In this document: positions 8,373 to 16,665 of the stretch, in pieces
How positions within the stretch are numbered: position 1 is the first letter of the stretch
How the letters are laid out: each line of letters opens with the position of its first letter
From: Cerasicoccus maritimus
GTDB lineage: Bacteria > Verrucomicrobiota > Verrucomicrobiia > Opitutales > Cerasicoccaceae
Direction: 5' to 3'
NCBI GenBank assembly: GCA_031296935.1
Contig: JAVDPD010000026.1
Coordinates: 1-64,000, forward strand
Length of the DNA: 64,000 nucleotides
Program-made: the position numbers and the translations under genes
Notes under the pieces: generated by a model
Seen by the model: only the letters and a program-made list of their open reading frames with translations
The model's database searches: none
Told to the model about the DNA's origin: nothing

Positions 8373-9488
8373 ATGAAGCTGCCTGCCTCGCATGTGCTCT
8401 GTTTTCTCCTGCTGCTGCCCTTGGCTGGGCTCAACGCGCGGACCTGGACGGATAGTCAGGGGCGGACACTGGAGGCTGACTACGTTTCGGCGAATGAGAC
8501 GAGTGTGCAGGTGCAGCGTGTTGCCGATCAGCAGGTTTTCACGCTTCAGTTGGTGCAACTGTGCCCGGCCGATCAGGCGTTTGTGGCCGAGCAGATCGTA
8601 GCCGAGCAAGGCGTTCTCCACACGCCGGATGAGTTTGAGTTTGCGCACTTTCGACCGCGAATCGTTGGTTTCAAGTTTGGTAATAAGCGCGTGCCGGCGA
8701 ACTACTTGGGAGCTATTTCGATACGGGAAAAAACGCTGGGCAGCGTCCCGTATTGGATGGACGGAATGAGCATCGGTAAGGACGGCGAAATCATCATGTC
8801 TTCCGGCAACGGAACGACGCCGCACATGAAGTTGATTACGTGGTCTCCCGAGGCGGGGGAGCGCGACATCGTGCCGCTGGTTTACAAGAAGCATGAGCAA
8901 GGCATCACGCCCGATGAGCGTAGCAGGGACGAGGCGCGCGGCGTATTTTGGTTCTTTGGCGGGCAGATCGCGCATGACCGAGATGGCGAGGTGCTGTTCA
9001 CGCTGGGGGCCTGTTGCGATAACGGAATTTTTCGCGTGGATAGCACGCACCCGGTGCGCCTGAAGCGGCTCAATACCGGCATCTCCAGCAGCAGCCTCCA
9101 AGTGCCACCGTGGGATGACCGCTGTGCGTACATTGCGCGTGGGAACTACATTTGGAAGTATCGCCTTTCCCGCAACGATGCCGAACAGGACGGCTTGGTT
9201 TTCACGATCGAAGGCGATGACATTTTTATGGCTAGCACCTTGATGCTCAGTGAGGATGCGCTCATCACCTGCCTCAGCATGCCCACCGATGAAGTCGACG
9301 AACGCGGGATGCGCGTCAGCGGAAAATTCGGCATCTACATTGATCGCAAAGCCAACGGCTATTACCTCTTTGACGACGCCTATCTCGGCGCCATGGCGCG
9401 CAACCCGAGCACCGGCCAACTCTTGCGCGTGGCGAAAACCGAAGACCGCAAATACGAGGTCCGCGAGTTTGAGCTGGTGACGAATTAA
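8373..9488 (+). CDS. Secreted SHD1-domain protein with repetitive beta-strand body
   Basis: 371 residues. A signal peptide covers about residues 1-22 (hydrophobic LCFLLLLPLAG, cleavage near LNA-RT). Residues 23-75 form an SHD1-like domain, RTWTDSQGRTLEADYVSANE then FTLQLVQLCPADQAFV, a short beta-barrel module common in exported Verrucomicrobiota and Planctomycetota proteins. The rest resembles a beta-propeller-type scaffold with repeated strand-turn units (GEIIMSSGNG, GEVLFTLGACC, NGIFRVDS), but no repeat is strong enough to count blades. No catalytic motif seen. The same N-terminal module occurs in the protein at 60337-61365. Divergent from the B12 radical SAM gene; a TTGACA sequence at 8338-8343 lies upstream. 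Confidence 0.7.
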   Translation: MKLPASHVLCFLLLLPLAGLNARTWTDSQGRTLEADYVSANETSVQVQRVADQQVFTLQLVQLCPADQAFVAEQIVAEQGVLHTPDEFEFAHFRPRIVGFKFGNKRVPANYLGAISIREKTLGSVPYWMDGMSIGKDGEIIMSSGNGTTPHMKLITWSPEAGERDIVPLVYKKHEQGITPDERSRDEARGVFWFFGGQIAHDRDGEVLFTLGACCDNGIFRVDSTHPVRLKRLNTGISSSSLQVPPWDDRCAYIARGNYIWKYRLSRNDAEQDGLVFTIEGDDIFMASTLMLSEDALITCLSMPTDEVDERGMRVSGKFGIYIDRKANGYYLFDDAYLGAMARNPSTGQLLRVAKTEDRKYEVREFELVTN

Positions 9489-9595
9489 CTACTCCCAAGG
9501 CAGGAACTGGAACTTGATGAACAGCGTGTTCGTGGCGGCGGCAGCGATGGCGCGGGCGAAAGTCTTTGGGAGAAAAACATACTCGGTCGCGCATT
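9489..9595 (-). pseudogene. C-terminal stub of an unidentified gene
   Basis: A minus-strand frame ends at TAG (9489-9491) and reads EYVFLPKTFARAIAAAATNT, then LFIKFQFLPWE, with codon choice like the neighbouring genes and a plausible C-terminal helix plus aromatic tail. An in-frame stop lies about 34 codons upstream and there is no start codon. It is therefore probably the end of a gene lost when lysS came to lie next to the SHD1 gene. Function unknown. Confidence 0.3.
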
Positions 9596-9727
9596 ATACT
9601 CCAATGAGTGTTAATGCGGGCAAATCCTTGGTCTGTCAGTGTCGGCGCGTCGCCTGTTCTCAAGCAGGACGGTGCCACCTTTAAACTTGCCACCATGCCG
9701 CCGGGGCCTCAGCGTTTCCCGCTTCTC

Positions 9728-11389
9728 ATGAGCCAGAAACAGCCCAATCAAGACAATTCCCATGACCTTTTTGCCGTGCGCCGCGAAAAGCTCGACAAGC
9801 TGCGCGCAGCCGGACGCGATCCCTTCCGCGCCAACTGGGAACAGACGCACACCAGCAAGCAGGCCTTCGCGCAATTTGAAGCCGAAGAAGCCGCTTTCTT
9901 TGACGCGAACCCCGAGGTGAAAAAACAGCTCGAGGTTTACGAGGCTGCCGCCGAGAAATTGAACGCCGCCAAGATGGAGCGCCGCGCCAAGATTCAAGCT
10001 GGCGAGATCACTCCGCAGGACCCGTTTGAGCTGCCCGAAGTCCCCGCGAAGCCGGAAGTGCCGATGGGCCCCGAGGTCTCGATGGCTGGCCGCGTTATCA
10101 CCTTCCGCGTGATGGGCAAGGCGAGCTTCATGAAGATCCTCGACCGCGACGGTGTCATCCAGCTTTACGTGACCCGCGACGACCTCCCCGAGGGCGAATA
10201 CAACGACTTCTTCAAGAAGATGGTCGACATCGGCGACATCATCGGCGTTCGCGGCCAGACTTTCCGCACCTCGACGGGCGAGATCACGGTCCACTTCAAG
10301 GACTACGCGATCGTTTCCAAGTCGATGCGTCCGCTGCCGGAGAAGTTCCACGGCATGACCGACAGCGAGCAGATTTACCGTCAGCGCTACCTCGACCTGA
10401 TCAGCAACGAGGAGAGCCGCACGCGCTTCCGTCAGCGCAGCGAGATCGTTAAGGAAATTCGCCGCTACCTGTGGGACAAGGACTTTGCCGAAGTCGAAAC
10501 GCCCTGCCTGCACAATGTGGCCGGTGGCGCCGCTGCGCGCCCTTTCGTCACGCACATGAACGCGCTGGACTGCGATTTCTACCTGCGCATCGCGCTGGAA
10601 CTGCACCTCAAACGCATGCTAGTGGGCGGCGTTGACCGCGTGTTCGAGCTCAGCCGCGTGTTCCGCAACGAGGGCCTTTCCCGCCGCCACAATCCCGAGT
10701 TTACGATGCTCGAGGTCTACCAGGCATACTCCGACTACCGCGGCATGATGGACCTCGTGAAGGGCCTGATCATGCACCTGTGCGAGAAGGTCCTCGGCAC
10801 GTATCAGATCCCGGTTTACGGCAAGGACGAGGTGATCGACTTCGCCGCTCCGTGGCGCGAGGCGCAATACAACGACCTCATCATCGAAGCGACTGGCGAC
10901 GCCGATTGGTTCAGCCGCAGCCGCGAGGAAAAGTTGGCCGCTTGCGAAAAGCTCGGCATCCAGGTGGACCCCGATGCCGCTGATTTCGAAGTGACCAACG
11001 ACGTCTTTGAAAAGCTGATCGAGCCCACACTGATCCAACCGACATTCGTCACCCGCATCCCGAAGGAGCTTTGCCCGCTGGCGAAGCTCAACGAGTCCGG
11101 CGACGGCTCGCTGGATGTGTTCGAACTCTGCATCAACGGCCAGGAAATCGCCCCGGCTTACAGCGAGCAGAACGACCCCTTCGTGCAACGTGAGATGTTT
11201 GAAGCGCAAGTTGGCGAAGAGACTCAAGACCTCGACGAAGACTTCCTCGTGGCCCTCGAGCACGGCATGCCTCCCGCGGGCGGCATGGGCATCGGCATCG
11301 ACCGCCTGGTCATCCTCCTGACCACCGCCTCGAACATCCGTGACACCATCCTGTTTCCAACTTTGCGCAACAAAGTAAGCGCGGAGTGA
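9728..11389 (+). CDS. lysS: Lysyl-tRNA synthetase, class II, with N-terminal insertion
   Basis: The 553-residue enzyme attaches lysine to tRNA-Lys. It has the N-terminal OB-fold (AGRVITFRVMGKASFMKILD, about 120-140) and the class II catalytic core. Motif 2 lies around FRNEGLSRRHNPEFTMLEVY, and motif 3 is GMGIGIDRLVILLT near the C-terminus. It is about 45-50 residues longer than E. coli LysS. The extra sequence lies between the HTSKQAFAQF segment and the OB-fold (about residues 50-118) and is Ala/Glu/Lys-rich, then Pro-rich (ELPEVPAKPEVPMGPEV). The ATG at 9728 was chosen because upstream in-frame sequence shows no family similarity. A rho-independent terminator follows. Confidence 0.95.
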   Translation: MSQKQPNQDNSHDLFAVRREKLDKLRAAGRDPFRANWEQTHTSKQAFAQFEAEEAAFFDANPEVKKQLEVYEAAAEKLNAAKMERRAKIQAGEITPQDPFELPEVPAKPEVPMGPEVSMAGRVITFRVMGKASFMKILDRDGVIQLYVTRDDLPEGEYNDFFKKMVDIGDIIGVRGQTFRTSTGEITVHFKDYAIVSKSMRPLPEKFHGMTDSEQIYRQRYLDLISNEESRTRFRQRSEIVKEIRRYLWDKDFAEVETPCLHNVAGGAAARPFVTHMNALDCDFYLRIALELHLKRMLVGGVDRVFELSRVFRNEGLSRRHNPEFTMLEVYQAYSDYRGMMDLVKGLIMHLCEKVLGTYQIPVYGKDEVIDFAAPWREAQYNDLIIEATGDADWFSRSREEKLAACEKLGIQVDPDAADFEVTNDVFEKLIEPTLIQPTFVTRIPKELCPLAKLNESGDGSLDVFELCINGQEIAPAYSEQNDPFVQREMFEAQVGEETQDLDEDFLVALEHGMPPAGGMGIGIDRLVILLTTASNIRDTILFPTLRNKVSAE

Positions 11390-11412
11390 TTGGCCAATAG
11401 TTGAATGCTTTA

Positions 11413-11446
11413 GCGCCCTGACTCCAGATGGAGCAGGGCGCTTTCT
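11413..11446 (+). terminator. Rho-independent terminator of lysS
   Basis: A perfect 8-bp stem, GCGCCCTG with CAGGGCGC, encloses an inner CTCCA/TGGAG stem and is followed by TTTCTT. It starts 24 bp after the lysS stop. Confidence 0.85.
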
Positions 11447-11448
11447 TA

Positions 11449-11609
11449 GAGGGCGTCTAAAAACTCAAGTGGTCTTCGCCGGAGGGCGTCTTCGAGGTCA
11501 AAATATCATTTCTTCATCTCGACGAAACTGGTTTCGCCTTGATTCAGAAGCCGAAATTTTGCCTCTCGAATACATCTCGCCGACTCGATTAGACTTTTTA
11601 GACGCCCTC
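11449..11609. repeat. MITE-like foldback element, family 1, copy 1
   Basis: 161 bp bounded by a perfect 15-bp terminal inverted repeat, GAGGGCGTCTAAAAA (11449-11463) and its complement (11595-11609), flanked on each side by TTA. The interior is an imperfect inverted repeat as well (for example TTCGAGGTCAAAAT on the left against the complement of ATTTTGCCTCTCGAA on the right), so one strand would fold into a hairpin of about 70 bp. A diverged second copy is at 48307-48468. It carries no open reading frame and sits just behind the lysS terminator. Confidence 0.8.
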
Positions 11610-11660
11610 TTAGGCAAAAATTTGAACTGCAGCGGAAATATTGCTGCGTGACTAGCTGGT

Positions 11661-12275
11661 TTACGCTTCTGTGGTAGTCGCCACTACCGACTTGGCTTTA
11701 CGTCGGCGAAGGGCGATCAAGCCCAGCAGCGAAACAAAACCAGCTCCGGCAATATATGTGCTGGGCTCTGGAATGGGAGAGGCACCTACGAGTGTGAAGG
11801 AGATAGGCTGTTGGCCTGTGCCAAAGCCGCCAGATGACACACTGAAGCCAGCGCCGCCGAGTTCTTCGATGAGCGCAATTTGCGATGCATCCAAGCCAGC
11901 ATAGCTAACCGATCCGCCAGCAGCATTGAACCCAGCAGGCGAAAACTCGTCCACAAAGTCGACAGATGCCGATACGTTAATAGTCATACCGCTCAGAGTC
12001 AGCGTGGGGAAGGAAACAGTGCCGGGGCCGCCTGAGGCAAATGAAGTTGTGATGGCGCTTAAATTAACAGTACCGGCAGTCGCAGATGTGATGCCTACGA
12101 AGTTGCCATCCCAGTCGACTCCTCCTTGAGGTGAAAAAAAGCTGTCTGTTGTTCCCGATACTGAGCCTGACGCTGTGATCAGTTTCGTTCCCGCATCGAT
12201 TTGAAAAACGAGTGCTGCTTGGGTGGCTGTAGATGTCAGTATTAATACAGAGATTAGTGAGATGTGCTTTGGCAT
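11661..12275 (-). CDS. PEP-CTERM sorting domain protein
   Basis: 204 residues with an N-terminal signal peptide (about 1-20, ISLISVLILTSTATQA). The low-complexity Gly/Ser/Thr/Ala-rich beta-type body has one long exported domain. The C-terminal sorting signal is PIPEPSTYIAGAGFVSLLGL followed by a basic RRRKAK tail (about 165-196). In Gram-negative bacteria with an exosortase the PEP motif is recognised and the transmembrane tail removed or processed, placing the protein on the surface or in extracellular matrix. No exosortase gene lies in the window. The body has no recognisable enzymatic motif. Its promoter should lie in the AT-rich 12276-12400 stretch. Confidence 0.85.
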   Translation of the reverse strand: MPKHISLISVLILTSTATQAALVFQIDAGTKLITASGSVSGTTDSFFSPQGGVDWDGNFVGITSATAGTVNLSAITTSFASGGPGTVSFPTLTLSGMTINVSASVDFVDEFSPAGFNAAGGSVSYAGLDASQIALIEELGGAGFSVSSGGFGTGQQPISFTLVGASPIPEPSTYIAGAGFVSLLGLIALRRRKAKSVVATTTEA

Positions 12276-12583
12276 TTAGATGTATTAGTAGTAGTTTATT
12301 GTAATGAGAGTATTTGTTTATGTTTACGTTAAAAATGGTAGGTGTCACTTTATTCTGCCGATTAATACCCATACAAAATAGGGGGATGGTGGGTATTGCT
12401 TGAAGAGGTCTCTAAGCATTGCTTGCCCGGTCGATGCGGATTGCTTACACTAAACGAAGTGCTGATGAATGCTCGGGGGGGGCTTTCTGGGCACTCCATG
12501 CGGATGCCGGGTTGCGATGGTTCGCACAAGTTTCTCGGCTGAGGCTTGACCTCGGCGTCATTGTCCGCCCTCCTCGGCGAGAC
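12276..12583. other. Intergenic region between divergent PEP-CTERM and MYG1-like genes
   Basis: No gene. The half next to the PEP-CTERM gene is strongly AT-rich (TAGTAGTAGTTTATTGTAAT and onward), in keeping with a minus-strand promoter. The half next to the MYG1-like gene is GC-rich and open in the same frame as that gene, so an upstream start (12419) cannot be fully excluded. The encoded extension has no family similarity. Confidence 0.4.
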
Positions 12584-13459
12584 ATGGATTTAGACAAGAT
12601 AATTACCCACGGCGGTGGTTCGCACCGCGACGAGTTTCTGGCCTGCTGCCTGTTGATCAGCGAGTGCGCTGTGCCGATTGAGCGCCGCGACCCAACGGAA
12701 GCCGAGCTGGCCGACGCCCGCATTGCCGTGGTGGACATCGGCCACCAGCACGAGCCCTCGCTCAGCAATTTTGACCACCACCAGTTCCCGCGCGACATGG
12801 CACCGACCTGCGCACTGTCTCTTGTGTTGATGCACATGGGGCTCTACGACCACGCCAAGCAATTTTGCGACTGGCTGGAGTCCACCGAGCACTTTGACTG
12901 TCGTGGTGCCAAGGAAACCGGCGAGTGGATCGGTGTGACCCCCGAGCAAATGCGACGCCTCGATTCGCCCATCGACCCAACCATCCTGCGCCTTTTCGCG
13001 GGTAAGGCCGTGCACCAGCCCGGCGAGCCTCTCTGGGAAGTCATGCGCGCGATGGGGCAGGAGTGGGCCAGCTACGTGCGGGGCCTCGCCCAGCAAATCG
13101 AATTCCTCGCCGAGCATGGCGAGCTCTGGACCATCGAGCAGGACGGCGCGGCATTCGAAGTCTTTGCGATTCTGAAACGTAACTCGCCGCTAGGCGACTC
13201 CGCCACTGGCGTTGGTTTCCACCTGAAGGCCATTGGGAAGGAAGAGTCCGTGGTCGCAATTGCCTACCCAGACAACCGCAGCAATGGCCACGGTTTGCGC
13301 AAGTTTAATGATAGCCCGACACTCGAGTTTACCCGTGTCGCGGACGAGGACGACGTCCACTTCGCTCACGCCCGCGGCTTCATTGCGAAGACGTCAGCCG
13401 AGACGCCTGAGCGCCTGAAAGAGCTGCTGGCCAAGGCCTGGGTGGGCACACCGGCTTAA
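12584..13459 (+). CDS. MYG1/UPF0160 family DHH-like metal-dependent hydrolase
   Basis: 291 residues from the ATG at 12584, chosen because the family signature starts right there: IITHGGGSHRDEF with His9, His14 and Asp16 as probable metal ligands. The second signature, VVDIGHQHEPSLSNFDHHQ (Asp51, Asp64-His65-His66), is a DHH-type motif. MYG1 proteins are related to DHH phosphoesterases; the eukaryotic member is a 3'-5' RNA exonuclease, while the bacterial role is unsettled. The C-terminal FNDSPTLEFTRVADEDDVHF block with FIAKT completes the domain. Convergent with trpC. Confidence 0.8.
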   Translation: MDLDKIITHGGGSHRDEFLACCLLISECAVPIERRDPTEAELADARIAVVDIGHQHEPSLSNFDHHQFPRDMAPTCALSLVLMHMGLYDHAKQFCDWLESTEHFDCRGAKETGEWIGVTPEQMRRLDSPIDPTILRLFAGKAVHQPGEPLWEVMRAMGQEWASYVRGLAQQIEFLAEHGELWTIEQDGAAFEVFAILKRNSPLGDSATGVGFHLKAIGKEESVVAIAYPDNRSNGHGLRKFNDSPTLEFTRVADEDDVHFAHARGFIAKTSAETPERLKELLAKAWVGTPA

Positions 13460-13523
13460 CCAGCTTTTCTGCCTTGGAGCGTATCCCTGCTCAGCGGGAT
13501 CGTCGCCGCCACGTTGGATTTGC

Positions 13524-13542
13524 ATTTGCACAATGTGCAAAT
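13524..13542. repeat. Perfect palindrome between convergent genes
   Basis: ATTTGCACA-A-TGTGCAAAT, a 9-bp inverted repeat around a single base, lies between the convergent ends of the MYG1-like gene and trpC. A second hairpin (GCAGCA-GGA-TGCTGC, 13552-13566) overlaps the trpC stop. Neither has a U tract, so the role (bidirectional transcript end, protein site or chance) is open. Confidence 0.45.
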
Positions 13543-13565
13543 CTACCGGTGCAGCAGGATGCTGC

Positions 13566-14357
13566 TTACACGTTGTGGAATTCTTCGACGAGTTCGGCGG
13601 GGTCTTCCTGGCGCATGAGCGCCTCGCCGCAGAGGATGGCTTTCGCTCCACAAGCGCGGGCGCGGGCGGCGTCTTCTCCAGTGAAGATGCCGCTTTCGCT
13701 GACGGGGATCACGTCGTCCGGCATTTGCGGAATGATCTTTTCGGAGATGCCAATGTCGGTTACGAAGCGGCTCAGGTCACGGTTGTTCACGCCGACAATC
13801 TTTGGGCTGAATTCCAAGGCGCGGTCGAGCTCACGCTCGGTGTGGACCTCAAATAGCGCATCAAGGCCGGCTGCTTGCGCGGCGTCGTAAAGACGGTCGA
13901 TCTCGTCGTCTTTCAGGGCGCGCACGATGATGAGCATGGCCTTGGCACCGGCTTCGGCGGCTTCGACAATTTGAATCGGATGGATAAAGAAATCCTTGCG
14001 CAGGCAGGGGATGTCGCGGCGGTGGTCACTGAGGAAATCCGTGACGCCGCAGAGGTCGTTGAGGCTGCCGCCAAAAAACTTTTCGTCGGTGAGCACGGAT
14101 AGGCAGTCGACTTCCGCATTGTGGTATTTGCGGGCTTGCTCGGTGGCGTCGGGCAGCTCGGCAATCTTCCCCGCAGACGGCGAGCGTCGCTTGATCTCGG
14201 CGATTACGGCGAGGCCCTTGGGCGCGCTCAGGGCTTCCGCAAAGGTCTTGCCGGTGTGGTTGCGGGCGAGGCGGTTGAGTTCGGTGTCGCGCACCGGGCG
14301 AATGCGGTGTTCGATTTCGAGGCGCTTGTGCGCCATGATTTCGGCAAGTTTGTCCAT
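13566..14357 (-). CDS. trpC: Indole-3-glycerol phosphate synthase
   Basis: The 263-residue TIM-barrel enzyme closes the indole ring of CdRP in tryptophan synthesis. Diagnostic segments are IAEIKRRSPSAG (about 51-62, catalytic Lys), CLSVLTDEKFFGGS and CLRKDFFIHPIQI (catalytic Lys), then IVGVNNRDLSRF and VSESGIFTG, with the phosphate-binding AILCGEALM at the C-terminus. Length is typical. It is a stand-alone gene here, with no trpF, trpD or trpBA beside it, so the tryptophan genes are scattered in this genome. Transcribed in the same direction as the GT9 gene upstream, about 80 bp away. Confidence 0.95.
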   Translation of the reverse strand: MDKLAEIMAHKRLEIEHRIRPVRDTELNRLARNHTGKTFAEALSAPKGLAVIAEIKRRSPSAGKIAELPDATEQARKYHNAEVDCLSVLTDEKFFGGSLNDLCGVTDFLSDHRRDIPCLRKDFFIHPIQIVEAAEAGAKAMLIIVRALKDDEIDRLYDAAQAAGLDALFEVHTERELDRALEFSPKIVGVNNRDLSRFVTDIGISEKIIPQMPDDVIPVSESGIFTGEDAARARACGAKAILCGEALMRQEDPAELVEEFHNV

Positions 14358-14440
14358 GACTGAAACGTGCGAATGAAAGCGATTCCCGCGCCGCTGGCAA
14401 GGCGAGAGATGGATCTGATTGGCCAGGCGTGTCGGTTGTT

Positions 14441-15415
14441 TTAGGAAGCGAATGTTGCTTCCAGAAACTCAAACAACTCTTTGCTTAGGGCTTGGGGGTC
14501 CAATCGGCGGAAGGCTTTCTCGGCGGCGGTGGTGTTCTTTTGCCACGGCCAGGGCTTGGCGTCGACTTTGAACAAGTGGACGCGTGGTCCGAGCGGGCGC
14601 CAGCGTGTGGGCGAGGTGTCCGGACGAGTGCTCGGAATGATGCAAAACGTCGGGCAACCAGTGGCGGCGGCCAGGTGAGCCGGGCCACTGTCGCGACCGA
14701 TGAATACCGTTGCGGTTGAGATCAGCTCGACGAGGCCGGGCAGTGGCAGTTTGCCGGCAAGGTTTTCCACGGGCCTGTGGCGGGCTTTGAGCTCGTTGGC
14801 CGTTTGCTCGGCGAGGGCAAATTCCTCCTTCGTGCCGATTAGCTGAACGATGGGCTCGCCAACTGGTGGCAATGCAGCTTCGGCGAGTGTCGCTAGCAGC
14901 GTGGGCGGGAGCTTGGCCTTGGCGCCAAAGGAGCCACAGTGGACGACCACGCGGGGCTGTGCATGGTGGGCGTTCCAAGCGGTAAAGGGCAACTGGGGCG
15001 TCCACGGGTCTTTGATTTTGGGCAAGGCGCTCTGGACGACTTCCAGGCAGTAGTCGAGCTCGTGCTTTTGACCGGCGTCCTTTCGGTAGGGCAGAGTCTG
15101 GGTCAGCCATTGCTCGTCACTGGTGAAGCCCGCGCGAGTGGGAATGCCAGCCTGGGCTGCGAGGGCTGCGCAGGCAGGATCTGGGTGCAGGTGGATGGAA
15201 ATATCGAAGCGGTAGGCGGCAAGCTGTGGCGCGGTGAGTCCATCCCAAGGGATGAATTGCGCGGCGTCGTCGGGGGCGAAGAGCAGTGGGCCAAAGGCTT
15301 GCTTGGCGCAGAAGCAGACAGTGGCTTCCGGGTAGGCGCGACGGGTCGCCTCCACGAGGGCGGAGGAGATGATAACGTCGCCGAGCCGGTCAGTCCGGAA
15401 AAGCACAATTCGCAT
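14441..15415 (-). CDS. Glycosyltransferase family 9 (heptosyltransferase-like)
   Basis: 324 residues with the GT9 pattern. The N-terminus is MRIVLFRTDRLGDVIISSAL with the conserved GD of the acceptor-side domain. A nucleotide-sugar domain follows, with VQLIGTKEEFALAE, ENLAGKLPLPGLVELI and the donor-site block FIGRDSGPAHLAAATGCPTF. Family members transfer ADP-heptose or related sugars to lipopolysaccharide core at the cytoplasmic face of the inner membrane. The substrate cannot be read from the sequence. Confidence 0.9.
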   Translation of the reverse strand: MRIVLFRTDRLGDVIISSALVEATRRAYPEATVCFCAKQAFGPLLFAPDDAAQFIPWDGLTAPQLAAYRFDISIHLHPDPACAALAAQAGIPTRAGFTSDEQWLTQTLPYRKDAGQKHELDYCLEVVQSALPKIKDPWTPQLPFTAWNAHHAQPRVVVHCGSFGAKAKLPPTLLATLAEAALPPVGEPIVQLIGTKEEFALAEQTANELKARHRPVENLAGKLPLPGLVELISTATVFIGRDSGPAHLAAATGCPTFCIIPSTRPDTSPTRWRPLGPRVHLFKVDAKPWPWQKNTTAAEKAFRRLDPQALSKELFEFLEATFAS

Positions 15416-15470
15416 GGCAGGTCAGCTTGGAGAAGTTGTCCGTCGCGCCAAGTGAAAAGGTAGCAGGAGA

Positions 15471-16424
15471 TTACAGACCCAAGCCAGCGCGGATGGCGGT
15501 GAGCTGGGTGTGCAGCTCCATTTTACGGCGTTCAACTGGTTTTAAAAACTGTTCCAGCTTGCGCTCGGCTTTGACTTCTTTGCCGATTTTGCGAAACGTG
15601 CGCGGGCTCGCGTGATACCGTGAGCGGAAGCAGCGGTTGAAGTTGGTTTGGTTGCCAAAACCGACTGCTTCGGCAATGTTGGCAATTCCGCGGTCCGTGT
15701 GAAGCAGGAGGAGGGAGGCAAGGCTCAGGCGGGTCGTTTGAACGAAGTGGCGGTAGCTCTGATTGGCTTGGCGCTGGAAGAATTTGCCGAATGCCTCGCG
15801 CTCCATGCCGAGTTGTTGGGCGACTAGACTTTGTGGCAGCTCGTGATGGACGTTATTGAGAATGTAGTTGTAGGCCTGGTGCATGCGCGCGGTGCGCTCG
15901 GCATTACGGTCTGCGCAGTAGCTTTCGCTGGATAGCGGTGCGCCCTGAGTCTTGCTCAACAGACCAAGGATTGACAAAAACTGGCAAATGATCTCGTGGT
16001 CGATGGCGCTTCGGAGGGAATTCAGTTTGCCTGCCGTAACGGTAGCGGCGTCGATGCCGAACTGCAGGCCGCGGTTGGCTCCATCGAGCATGGCGGCGAC
16101 CCTGGCCAACTCGGGCGAGTCGTCAATCACCCCACCGCAGCAGTCGCGCCGAAATTGCAGGACGTAGGCGCGCGGCTGTGTTCCAGAGGGGATGCTATGA
16201 AATTTATGGGGGAGTCCTCCACCCAGCAGGCAAAGATCGCCCTTTTTAAAGATTGCGATGGAGTCACCGACGAGCCGCAGGCCTACGCCTTCCGCAATCA
16301 GCGTTAACTCGATCTCATCATGGTGGTGAAAAGGCGTGTCGAAGCGGTCTCCTTCTAATTCAAAGAAGCGAAACGATTCGTTTTGCTGATGATCTTGCTG
16401 CTGAAAGCTTGCTTTAGATTCCAT
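15471..16424 (-). CDS. AraC family transcriptional regulator with cupin sensor domain
   Basis: 317 residues. The N-terminal half is an AraC-type cupin (FDTPFHHHDEIELTLIAEGV, about 28-47, then GDLCLLGGGLPHKF), the ligand-sensing or dimerising part. The C-terminal half has two helix-turn-helix units, SLVAQQLGMEREAFGKFFQR and IANIAEAVGFGNQTNFNRCF followed by SRYHASPRTFRK, the typical AraC DNA-binding end. Regulators of this shape usually control carbohydrate-use genes. No sugar operon lies beside it, so the target is unknown. Confidence 0.9.
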   Translation of the reverse strand: MESKASFQQQDHQQNESFRFFELEGDRFDTPFHHHDEIELTLIAEGVGLRLVGDSIAIFKKGDLCLLGGGLPHKFHSIPSGTQPRAYVLQFRRDCCGGVIDDSPELARVAAMLDGANRGLQFGIDAATVTAGKLNSLRSAIDHEIICQFLSILGLLSKTQGAPLSSESYCADRNAERTARMHQAYNYILNNVHHELPQSLVAQQLGMEREAFGKFFQRQANQSYRHFVQTTRLSLASLLLLHTDRGIANIAEAVGFGNQTNFNRCFRSRYHASPRTFRKIGKEVKAERKLEQFLKPVERRKMELHTQLTAIRAGLGL

Positions 16425-16665
16425 AGAATTGGCTAATTTGGCCTAAGGAATGGCATAAAAGTACTGGTTTGAGCCGTCCAGCACAAAATGATTTTGTCAA
16501 AGCCCTTATCGCTGAGTGGTTTATGCATTTCTTGCCTCGGATAAGCCAAAAAACCTTAAAATAGTCCAGAGAGTCGTTTGAAGAGCGCCTAACATCTTGC
16601 GGGGCATTTGCGGGTATTAGGAAATAAGTTGCGCTTGAAAAGGCGCTCGTTTTACTGACGGCAGA

